64,000 nt of DNA from Adiantum capillus-veneris. Taxonomy: Eukaryota; Streptophyta; Polypodiopsida; Polypodiales; Pteridaceae. The number at the start of each line of letters is the position of its first letter. Position 1 is the stretch's first letter. The notes below the pieces were generated by a model that was not told the DNA's origin, ran no database searches, and saw nothing but the letters and a program-made list of their open reading frames with translations. Positions 22,581-32,145 of this stretch are shown one piece after another. The stretch lies in the NCBI GenBank assembly GCA_014529385.2, contig CM043947.1, positions 129,386,391-129,450,390 on the forward strand. The letters are read 5' to 3'. The position numbers were made by a program, and so were the translations under genes.

Positions 22581-22638
22581 TTGCGCAACCTTTGCAAGTA
22601 TGTCGAGAGGAGAGAGGAGAGAGGGAGAGAGGGGGTCG

Positions 22639-22787
22639 TGTGGGAGCGTGCTCTGCGTCGCAGTGCGCGACAGCAACAGAGTATCTGACCACATGATCCG
22701 GGTATTTTTGTGTGTGTGTGTATGCGTTGTGTATTAGCGTGCCTTTTGTCGTAGTGCGCGGCAGTAATAAGGTACCTTACCACACAA
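22639..22787. repeat. Two stem-loops with shared core and different arms
   Basis: Unit 1 has outer arms 22639-22655/22677-22693 and an inner hairpin GTCGC-agtgc-GCGAC (22657-22671). Unit 2 has outer arms 22727-22745/22769-22787 and an inner hairpin GTCGT-agtgc-GCGGC (22748-22762). The inner loop AGTGC is identical, and changed stem bases are compensated by G.T pairs. The closing stems CTCTG/CAGAG and CCTT/AAGG differ in sequence but both pair. Each outer arm has three mismatches. Confidence 0.7.
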
Positions 22788-22818
22788 TGGGAGTGTGTGT
22801 GTAAGCTGTTCTACGGAA

Positions 22819-23222
22819 CAATGCTTATCATGGGGGCATCACCTCGATGACGCAGGGAAGATGGTGTCCTTGTGGTAAGCATTGGCTTACTGTCTGGCGG
22901 CGAATCTAGTATCCTTATGGTAAGTCAACTTTCCTTCCCCTTTCCCAAAAAACATATGGGCATCAATCGGTAACGCGACTATATGATGTTCGTATGTAGG
23001 CCATTGTTTTTCCTTAGATTCAGGCGGCACTCGGTCGGTAACGCGGCTAATAGAGTGTCGTTTGTTAGAAGCATATGTTTTTGCATAAATGTGGCGTTCA
23101 GGTCGTTAACCCGGCCGTACGAACGTCATATAATTTGTATGTGCATGTGCAATTAATTTTTGAAGTATTAAGTATATGAAATACTTGGTTGGTAACGCGG
23201 CTGTGAAGAGTATTTCATATAC
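22819..23222. repeat. Array of six stem-loops with variable stems
   Basis: Stems are 22819-22841/22862-22884, 22882-22893/22917-22928, 22952-22965/22984-22997, 23021-23032/23053-23064, 23089-23099/23121-23131 and 23172-23186/23208-23222. They total 87 pairs, 18 of them G.T and none mismatched. Loops are 18-23 bases. Five share a TCGGTAACGCGGCT-like core, while the loop at 22894-22916 does not. Stem sequences are unrelated between units. It lies between the L1 left end and the kinase-like gene. Confidence 0.85.
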
Positions 23223-23300
23223 AAAATGTATGAATTGTTTGATTTTGTAGTTTTTAACTGTCCATTTGAAATTATATACTAGCTAATCATATTCAAAAGA

Positions 23301-23495
23301 ATACTTTATTCATCAATTATTGCTATTTTAAATGTTCCATTTATATGAAATACTTTATTCATCAATCATCACTATTTTAAATGTTCCATTTATATAGAAT
23401 ACTTTATTCATCAATCATCACTATTTTAAATGTTTTATTTATATAGAATACTTTATTTATCAATCATCGCTATTTTAAATGTTCCATTTATATAA
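23301..23495. repeat. 49-bp A/T-rich tandem repeat, four units
   Basis: ATACTTTATTCATCAAT... recurs at 23301, 23350, 23399 and 23448 with a 49-bp period. GAAATACTT also matches the stem of the adjacent stem-loop at 23172-23222, suggesting the repeats derive from that neighbour. Confidence 0.85.
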
Positions 23496-24075
23496 ATTAC
23501 ATGTAAAAAAATATTTGCACACAAATTGCATGTTTAATATTCGTTTTTGATCTTTTTAAAGGACTCTCAAGCTTTATCGCTAGTTTTAATGCTTCATTTA
23601 CATAAATTCTCTGCGAAAAATCTAAATACATACAATTTGCATGTTAAATATTCTTTTGTATCTTTTAAAGAGCATCAATTATCATCGCTTTTTGATTGCT
23701 ACATGTACATAAATTCTATGTAAAAAAGTGTGTGAACACAATTTGCTAGTCCAATTTGTATACTTCCAATGTTTTAAATGTTTTTGAAGATTTTAAGTCG
23801 ATGTGTGCTTTGTTTGAATTAGTATGTGCGCACGGAGAAAAATGTATTGTTTGGTCTGAATTAAGTTCTTATAAACCATTTGTTTGAATTGCATTTTACA
23901 CGTGTAACAGATTGCAATTTTAAGTGAAGATTATATTCAATGTTTATCAATATTTCCATAACATTTGTTAAAGTCTTCAAGTGGTGGTTAAGAGTTTACC
24001 TGAGATAGTGTGAGAGTGTTAGTGTCATTCGCAACCATGAATTTGCATTTGATATGCTGTTTTTGTATTGTCCAG
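23496..24075. other. A/T-rich upstream region of the kinase-like gene
   Basis: There is no open frame of note. It contains decayed repeats of ACATAAATTC(T) (23550-23720). A TTGTCCAG intron-acceptor-like site at 24068-24075 immediately precedes the first readable exon. A promoter or first exon may lie here but is not recognisable. Confidence 0.4.
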
Positions 24076-25559
24076 TGCAAATATGAATGTATTTTGGCAA
24101 TATCATCATGTGCAACTGATCGCATACAACAGATTAGTGAAAGAGATGTCTACATCAAAGACATCACTAGCGCTATATGGGAGAACATAGAGCGCAGGTT
24201 GCGACTTGAAGGCCTATACAAGTTGTTGAGTCCAGCTGGGATACGAGAATTTGACCCCACCACAAGGTCAGGACAGTGTTGCGCAATATGAAAGTATGTT
24301 GCAGAGACTTAAAGGAAGATATCCCACCTTCTTACGACATGTCAAAATTAGAGCTATGGGATAAATTGTGGGAAGAACAGAAGGTAAAGATGAAGCGTGT
24401 GAAAGCGCAAGACCAAGCAACTTTACCCAAGAGATTGAAGATGGCCCAAGATGCGCAAGCAGCTTTGGGAGGTCGATCCGATGCGAGCGGCACCGACACA
24501 ATCATGGGCAATGCTTTGAATGCAAAGTGCGCTCAGCTTGTCGGCATCCCTCACGAAGCCTTGGTAGAAGGTATGAGGATTGGAGCAAGCTCCTTTGGTG
24601 TGTGCACATTGTACACTATCAAAGGCATCTCATTTTCTCCAGACCACATTTCATATGTGGGAAAAAGTTACAAGGGAGGGAGTGCGGCAAAATTTGACAG
24701 CTTTCAGACAGAGCAAGGAATGCAAACGCTTCACCCCTCCATTGTAAGGTGCATTGGGTTTACTACAGAAGCTCCTTGGATCATGATATTCCCATACTAC
24801 AATGGGGGTACCGTGGGCGACATAATGTGCCGCTTACCGTTCGCTCACGGATTGTTCAGATGACACATGCACAGGCTACAACACGGCCGGAGGTCATTTC
24901 CTGTAGCAAAAAACCCTGTAAGTGAGATAGACACGGTGCGGATCAAAGCAGTGGTCGAGCAGATGCCGGCAATTTGTCATGCCTTAATCGACGGTGTTGC
25001 GGTTGCCCACTCGGCCGGTATAGTGCACAGTGACCTGCACCCGTTCAACGTAATGTTGGACTTTACTCGCGCCAATAAACCCCACGTCGGTATCATTGAT
25101 TGGGGTATGTTGCTGAGAACACCTTCTAAGCGCGTAGCAAATAATTATTTGTCTCTAAGCGCACAGTCGGACGAAGCAGTTTTGAATGCATAGAGAGTAG
25201 GGAACGCCGAGATGGCTAAGCGACCGTGGATTGCTCTCGAACTATACGATCCACGGTGCGCAGATGCATACACAAAAGCCAATGACATTTATGCATTGGG
25301 CTACCTGTTCGACATGCTGGCAGATTTTTGGAGTGCAGCCAGAAAATTTTATTTTCCAGACGAAGTTTTTCACCACCCGGACGAAGATGTTTTGAGGGCT
25401 ATTCGAATTAAAGTAGATTGTTGGATGAAGTTAAAAGAGCGGGACCAAAGAAAGAATGCTTCTGACGTGTTGATATTTTTCAAAAAACATTTAAAGAGAG
25501 ACCCTAACCGTGTGCAACGTCCACTTGTTAAACTTGCACCATCATTTTGTTCGATTTAA
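24076..25559 (+). pseudogene. Protein-kinase-like cargo gene of L1
   Basis: An N-terminal exon (24076-24260, ending EFDPTT) changes frame near 24262. The rest is one frame to 25559, broken only by TGA at 24861-24863 and TAG at 25191-25193. Kinase-like features in order are a glycine-rich IGASSFGVCTLY, a Lys region (YVGKSYKGG), a hinge-side NGG, the catalytic loop IVHSDLHPFNVML (HSD replacing HRD, with the metal-binding Asn), IIDWG in place of DFG, WIALELYDP for the APE region, and NDIYALGY for helix F. The tail is RDPNRVQRPLVKL. The H-x-D-L-H-x-x-N signature is shared with non-canonical kinases. Substrate is unknown. Homologous genes in L2 (tail only) and L3 keep the same place next to the RING-type gene, so it is cargo of the element family. 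Confidence 0.7.
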
Positions 25560-25837
25560 ACATTTCTATGATATACATGTCTTGTCAAGTGTATTCTTTT
25601 CTTTATTGAAGTGTATTATCTGGTTTGAAGTGGTTTACCTAATTGAGTCAATTATCTTTAATCATTTCAAATTTGTCATTTAACTATCAATATTTCAAAT
25701 TTGCCTTGTGGTTCAATTAGTCGCAATTGAAGTGGTGGTTTTTAGTGGATTCCGTGCAGTGTCCCAATGAGTGAGAATATATATTTGCCAATGATATTAA
25801 ATATTTGCCACTCTGTTGACTGCAGCTCTAAGAGAAA

Positions 25838-26980
25838 ATGGCCGATCAAAAACAAGATATTGGCACCCAATCATTGCCTGATGATCAACAACAAGCGGTT
25901 GTTAATGCATTTCAGCGCATGAAGTCTCTGGCACACGGCATGTCGGCACAACAAGCGACGCGTACTGCTCGCCGACTCTCAAAGTGGGCAAATCCAAACC
26001 ATATGCAGTGGAAAGAGATCAATAAATAAGTGACAAAGGACATGATCAAGACAATATGGCCATGTGAGGACGCAGAGATCAAGAAAGGAAGGTGGAAGGT
26101 TTCGAAGTGCATCCATGATGGTATCAAAGATAACGATGAGAGGATTTATTTGGAGGTTTATGGCCATCCCTTGCACAATGCAGATTGTGCGTTATATTTT
26201 GCCAAAATGTTATATGTTCACTTTGTGCAACAGCGACCAGTAGACTTCTCGTCAAAGGAGACAACTGTTGCCACTCATGATTTAAGGGAGAGTTGTGACA
26301 CTTTCACTCGAGATGAGATGGCATTGATAGTGGAAGGCGCCGACCTACAATTAAAGAGAGAGAAGGATATTTACACGACACAGTTGGTAGAGAAAGATGC
26401 AGAAATAATACGTCTTTCTAATGCCACCCAGACACCACAACCCTCACAAGTCCGGATGGAGAAAAGCATTCACCGCTTAAGTCAGGACGTTCAAACCCTA
26501 ACACAACGAGTGAATCCAACACATGTACAAGGGACACACATCAGCCACCTTGTCTTGCATCCGGAGTTGGTCCCCTCGTCTACTTCAGACGCATCCTCAT
26601 CTTCCCAATGTCCAGTGTGCTACAAGAATTTTGATGGATGGAGTGGGTACTATACATTGACATGTGGTCACTATTATCATTTAGTTTGTCTTATCCGTTT
26701 GATGCAAAACAATAGTCGATGCGCAATATGTTCACAAGATATTCCACAAGGAATATATATTATTTTGGCATGGAAAACGGATATAAATTCAAGCAAGCAC
26801 GCCCAGATACCCCTAGCACAATTAGAAATCTGTTTGATGAGCAAGATGCTACTTCAGGGCAACACAATTGAGATTGACAAACTATGTAATATCACGACAA
26901 ACTATGTACTATCGAGAATATTTTGCATTGTAATTACTCAAAACACATTTGAATACAAGGTCTTTTACAATGATTTTTGA
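25838..26980 (+). pseudogene. RING-H2 / coiled-coil cargo gene of L1
   Basis: ATG at 25838 gives a frame to 26980 with a single TAA at 26027-26029, where the L2 homologue encodes Arg. The N-terminal domain (about residues 60-150: NPNHMQWKEIN, MIKTIW, KKGRWKVSKC, ALYFAKMLYVHFVQQ, VDFSS) is shared with L2. A helical coiled-coil region follows (about 165-225), then a C-terminal RING-H2: CPVC, TLTCGHYYHLVC, CAIC (C-x2-C, C-x-H-x2-H-x2-C, C-x2-C). RING fingers usually recruit ubiquitin-conjugating enzymes, so a ubiquitin-ligase role is a family-based inference. It starts 279 bases after the kinase-like gene and converges on the hAT gene. Confidence 0.7.
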
Positions 26981-27003
26981 TATTTACTCATTCTACTCTC
27001 AAG

Positions 27004-29212
27004 CTATATTGAATCATTTGAGTTGTTATCTGGTTCTAAGTCTGAGTGTTGTGGTTCTCCTTGTAATTCAACCTCTACATCTATTATCAAATTCTCTTCT
27101 ATTTTGTCTACAGTGCATTGAGATACACCAACATTGAAATCTTCTTCATTTTGTTTTGATAATCATACAACCAGGTTGGCATCCTCCTCATAGCCAGCAC
27201 TTTCGATGTGATTCAGTATCTTTTCGTTGCAATACATATACACTAATTTCTCAGCTATGTCTGCTAATAGTCTGTTGCAAATAGTGCTGTGAATATACTT
27301 GTACATACTCCAGTTTCTCTCTGAACTTGAATTTGTTGCACATTGGGCGAGTACTTTCATTGCAAGAGGACGTAAGGTAGAGTAATGCTCTCCACCATTT
27401 ATCATCCACCACTTCCATGCAGGTTGCTCTTTTGCCATTACCTGTACAAAATCATTCGCAAAAGGTCCTTCTTTTAATCTAAATGCACTCATTTCTTTGA
27501 TGCAATCAATTCTGTCCTAAACATTGGAGTAGAACGTGTTGACCACATAATAGAAATCGCCTACCACCTCTGTATTGGACTTCAGATCTAAATTCCAATA
27601 CTCTGGATCGAACATGTAAGGCACGCTATGGAGTGGACTATGAGCGCTCTTCCACCTTGCATGAAAATACTTAGCCAAAATTTTCCGCTGTTTTTGTCAG
27701 AGAATGGTAATCACCACTCCTTATCTACAACAGACTCTTTCAGCTCTTCAGGATTTTCAAGACTCTGTTGGACTGACCACCATGTCATCCACACTTTGCC
27801 CAAATTTGGCGCCCTTTGATCAAGATTGCGGATCGCGAACATAACGGGCATCATTACATGGTATGCATCCATTACACTCCTCCACCAAGCAACCTTGTTT
27901 ACATTGCCACGTAGACATGTAATTTTATCTTTCACTGTTTCTTTCTGTTCAAGCTGCCATTCATCCAAGGCCGCGCAATTGAATGTGTCAATCACATCAC
28001 ATTTATTACGGAGAAGTGATTCCAAGGTATAAAAGTGTATGCAGAACCGAGTTTCAGCAGGAAGTTTCAGCATCACTGACATGCGCATCCTATACAAATC
28101 GAGCACTCTCAGTGGTTTCAAGATAAATTTCACAACCTGACGTGCTGTATCAATTATTTTGGCGAACCATGTGGTTTCTTCGCTAGTGTACCAATCTTTC
28201 AGCACCAAGTTCAAGCTGTGCGTATTACAACCATTGGCAAAAATGTGTGGAAAGCACTTCTTTATTAATTTACTGGCGTTTTTACAATTCTTTGCGTTGT
28301 CCATCACAATTTGAACGACATATTCAGTACCAATTTCTTTAATTACATCAATCAAGATCTCAGAAATGTATCTGCCACTTTTAATTGCACCAGAACTATC
28401 AATCGCCTTTATAAATGTTTCGCCCCTTGGACAAATCAGCATTACATTGATCAACGGTCTTCTCTGAACATTTGACCAGCCATCACTCACAATTGTACAT
28501 CCTCAAAGCGAAATATTCCCAATTATTATTTTGCCAACACGCTCTTTGACTTCGATGTAACATTTGTCCAAGAAAACATTTCTTATCGTGTTATAAGAAG
28601 GAGCTGAAAATCTTGGACCAAACTCACCGATTTTCTTCCAAGCAGCCTTCCAATGATTGCTGTCTACCATGACGAAAGCACTTCTAGTAACGAATATTGC
28701 TTTGGCGAGTGGTGTTTGTGCTTCTTCTACAGAGTGCACTCGAAAGCTGTGATGTATTGATATTTGACGCATTTGACAAAGTCCACCTTCATTGTGACGT
28801 TTAAAAGGAATATTGCCTGGAATTTTCTCTCCTTGCGGCGCAGGTTGCTCTCCAAGGTTAGTGGCGTCACTACAGGATCTGCGGAGTTAATATTTGACTC
28901 TAGGAACTCTTGATTCGAAGGCACAAAGCTATATATCTGTCGTCTCTTGGCACCCTTTTTGGCGAGCTCTTCTCTCAAACGCTTTGCAACTGAAGTTGCT
29001 TGAGAATGTTCACATTTTCTACAATTGTTTTTAGTGCTACCAAGAAAATGATCCCTAATACATGGTGCACCGCCAGATTTTGTTGTGTGACAAAATTTAC
29101 ATTGCCACTCCATATATCGGCCGCATATGTTGTGAGCATAATCCCACTCTTTGCCAGGAGCTTTTTTATTCTTTGGCTTCTTCGTACCACTTGTGCCCAC
29201 ATTTTGCTTCAT
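27004..29212 (-). pseudogene. hAT transposase of L1 (DUF659 type)
   Basis: The start at 29212 gives an N-terminal BED-like zinc finger (WQCKFCHTTKSGGAP...IRDHFLG...C). Next come a segment with KAAWKKIGEFGPRFSAPSYN and the catalytic core IVSDGWSNVQRRPLINVML, with VMDNAKNCKNASKLI and CNTHSLNLVL. After a frame break near 27710 and a stop near 27520 comes the C-terminal hAT dimerisation block SSSERNWSMYKYIHS...AEKLVYMYCN. There is an in-frame TGA at 28500-28502 just before the first catalytic Asp, a frame break near 28730, and TGA at 27160 followed by an acidic tail to 27004. Cut-and-paste transposition would be its role. This copy is dead. Confidence 0.8.
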
Positions 29213-30149
29213 TGCTTTTAAATTAAAACTGAAGAGAAAAGAACAAGATGTTACAAACTGAAAACAATTTTTTTATTTTCAATATATATGAAAATAAAAA
29301 ACCATTCAATATGAAAGTAACCATGATGCACAATATGAGATTTTCAATGCACGCTTGTCAATCCACATATCGATCACCTTTATTGTGAGCAACCATACAC
29401 ATTGCAATGTAATCCATACATGGCATAATAACCATAACAATGCTATGAATCTCTCTAAGCAATTATTATTATAATGATTATTTATATGTCCACTTTGATT
29501 TGCAAACAATAAGACACATCTAATTTCATTTGCTACAAAAAAACAAACGAAAGCAATAAAATATATAATTGGTCATTTCATGCACTAATAATCTATCGTA
29601 ATAAATAATGTAATCTCTGTATAAACCAATGCATGAACTAACACAAATAAATCTTCAATATAATCACCCAATTGGGGACTACTTGTACCCAGTGAAGGAT
29701 TGTAGCCCACCCATGCAACCAATTCAATATATAAAAGATTATAGCTCTTATATTGTAAATCAACTCAAATATAAGACTTCAAGGATCTTTATATGCCCGG
29801 TACACTAGTAGAGGACATCCGATCCTTGACTATCGACTCGTCATTTACATATGCTCATCTTTTAAAAACAATTACAACCCTCATTTGGACCAATGGCTTC
29901 TTCGCAATGAGCATGATTCCCCAAGTTTTTAGTTGTTTTGGTTTCGTACCTTTATGTCAGTAAACGAATTAAAATTGTTTAGAAGTGGTTACCCAATTAA
30001 GAATCACGTCCGGCCCAAAAAAGGACCCGTGACTCTGTAACCTTAGATCAATTCACAAGGAGATGACAATACCCGGCACTCAGATACACTCCCCAAGGAT
30101 TTGCCTAGCTAAAAGACCGGGGTTAGCACACTATTTACTATATATAATT
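29213..30149. other. Non-coding region between L1 hAT and its right end
   Basis: A/T-rich, with no credible frame. It probably includes the hAT promoter and 5' UTR on the minus strand. There is nothing I recognise between 29520 and 30060. Confidence 0.4.
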
Positions 30150-30425
30150 CCTCCCGCTGGGCTTTTTCATTTTCTCGACGGGCCCGCCAGGCTACTGTAT
30201 ATACCCGGCGGGCTCGCCGGGAAAATGAAGATGCCCGGCGGGGCCCGCAGTGAAAATTTAAAAGCCTGGAGGGCTAACCGGCTCTATAGGTTTTTGCAGG
30301 TCAAAATCAAAGTCTCATTAACAATTAACATGATCACGTGATTTTTTTGTGTAAATACTAGAGTTATTTACGTAATCACCCGATCATGATTACGTTAATG
30401 ATTTCCATGATTGGGATAATCAAGA
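30150..30425 (-). repeat. Right end segment of L1 (inverted copy of 22190-22470)
   Basis: It contains CGACGGGCCCG, CCGGCGGGCTCGCCGGG, TATAGG-TTTTTGCAGGTCA (reverse complement TGACCTGCAAAAACCTATA) and ATTTACGTAATCA, in reverse order to the left end. Similarity is motif-level, with many base differences. Confidence 0.6.
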
Positions 30426-30825
30426 TGATGAAAGAAATAATTACATCGTCAAAGACATTCACAGATAGTACAGGCCGGGAGAGGGGTAGGATCCAATCTC
30501 GAATGACTAGATTCTGAACGTGGCGATTGCCATAATGTCACACCATCGGTCAGAGGCGAGAGGCAGGTACATGGACATCAATCCAAAGCCATCATGGTTG
30601 GGCGCAGAGGAGTGGGTGGGGATTGCACGAGAGACACAAGACAATCCTAAGAGATTTTAACAACAGAGAAATGCAGTCAGAGCACGTTTGGAGTCTGCTA
30701 GATCATCACATCTTGGGAGCAGGGATTTTAATTGCGCCATGACGCATTTTGTTAAATGTTAATTATTGTTGTTATTATCACTATTTTTTTCATGTTAATA
30801 ACATATCTAATGTCATGACCTACGA
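30426..30825. other. Spacer between elements L1 and L2
   Basis: About 400 bases without genes. CCGGGAGAGGGGTAGGATCC and nearby sequence are not repeated elsewhere in the window as far as I can see. It may include flanking DNA and the true termini of both elements. Confidence 0.35.
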
Positions 30826-30965
30826 AAACCGGTAGAAAACGTAGAACCGGCGGGACAACCAACAATCCAGGCAGGCCCGACGGGTTTAATATGAAACCCG
30901 GCGGGACAAGCAAGAATCTCACCGGGCCCGTCGTGTACCCCTCCATTTTTGGCGGCTCTATATAA
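30826..30965 (+). repeat. hAT-side end segment of L2
   Basis: TGACCTACGAAAACCGGTAG, CCGGCGGGAC (twice), GGCCCGACGGG and CCGGGCCCGTCG echo the L1 ends, in the orientation of the L1 left end. A TATATAACCC box follows at about 30960. Confidence 0.55.
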
Positions 30966-31089
30966 CCCTTTTATAGACATCACATCACATCACCTCTTCC
31001 TCTAAATTTGGTCATCCTTTAAAATTTAGAAGAAAAACTAAAGGTAAAAAAATGAATAGTCTTTAAAAAAAAATTAAAACTTAATGTAA

Positions 31090-31990
31090 CTCTGATCATG
31101 GATCATTAGTTCTTTTTTGGACTGAACTGATTCTTGAAAGGAGGTAGAAAGGTGAATCTTTGGGTCGGTATCTTTACATTTGGGATGGACTGATCTCATG
31201 TTTGGTTCACCATTATATTTGCTAAATTGATTGCTATATTGATTAGAACTTCTATCATGGGTCATTAGTTCTTTTTTGGACTGAACTGATTCTTGAAAAG
31301 AGATAGAAAGGTGAATCTTTGGGTCGATATCTCTACTTTTGGGATGGACTGATCACATGTTTGATTCACCGCTGTATTTGCTTGCTATTCCGATTAGAGC
31401 TCCAATCATGGGTCATTAGTTCTTTTTTGGACTGGACTGATTCATGAAAGGAGGTGGAAAGGTGAACCTTTGGGTCGATATCTCTACTTTTGGGATGGAC
31501 TACTCACATGTTTGATTCACTGCTGTATTTGCTTGCTATTTCGATTAGAGCTCCAATCATGGGTCATTAGTTATTTTTTGGACTGGACTGATTCATGAAA
31601 GGAGGTAGGAAGGTGAATCTTTGGGTCGATATCTCTACTTTTGGGATGGACTGATCACATGTTTGATTCACTGCTGTATTTGCTTGCTATTTCGATTAGA
31701 GCTCCAATCATGGGTCATTAGTTATTTTTTGGACTGGACTGATTCATGAAAGGAGGTAGGAAGGTGAATCTTTGGGTCGATATCTCTACTTTTGGGATGG
31801 ACTGATCACATGTTTGATTCACCGCTGTATTTGCTTGCTATTTCGATTAGAGCTCCAATCATGGGTCATTAGTCCTTTTTTGGACTGGACCTATTCATGA
31901 AAGGAGGTAGGAAGGTGAATCTTTGGGTCGATATCTCTACTTTTGGGATGGACTGATCACATATTTGATTCACCGCTGTATTTGCTTGCT
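31090..31990. repeat. 151-bp tandem repeats upstream of L2 hAT, six units
   Basis: GGTCATTAGTT recurs at about 31260, 31411, 31562, 31713 and 31864 (period 151), with a more diverged first unit at 31101. Each unit holds an inverted pair GGTGAATC ... GATTCACC about 45 bases apart. In some units one arm changes to GGTTCACC or GATTCACT, still able to pair with G.T. The array may act as subterminal transposase-binding repeats or as promoter sequence. Confidence 0.85.
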
Positions 31991-32145
31991 CATGTTTGAG
32001 TAGATTGAGGTTTATTCCCTTCAGGCTTCGCTACTACGCTTGTGTGTGATATTGATTATAACACTAATGTTTGGTTTGAATAATACTTGAAAGAAGAGAT
32101 ATCATACTGAGCTATGTTTATTGGTATTGCAGGCATCCAATAAGT

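Noticed and set aside
22819-23222. Hammerhead-type ribozymes or plant retrozymes as explanation for the hairpins
   Set aside because: I looked for the CTGATGA and GAAA catalytic boxes in the right spacing and did not find them. The loop core TCGGTAACGCGGCT does not match.
23301-23495. CRISPR-like array
   Set aside because: The 49-bp units are contiguous with no distinct spacers, the DNA is eukaryotic and no cas gene is present. The arrays at 48775-49320 and 54425-55245 were rejected for the same reason.
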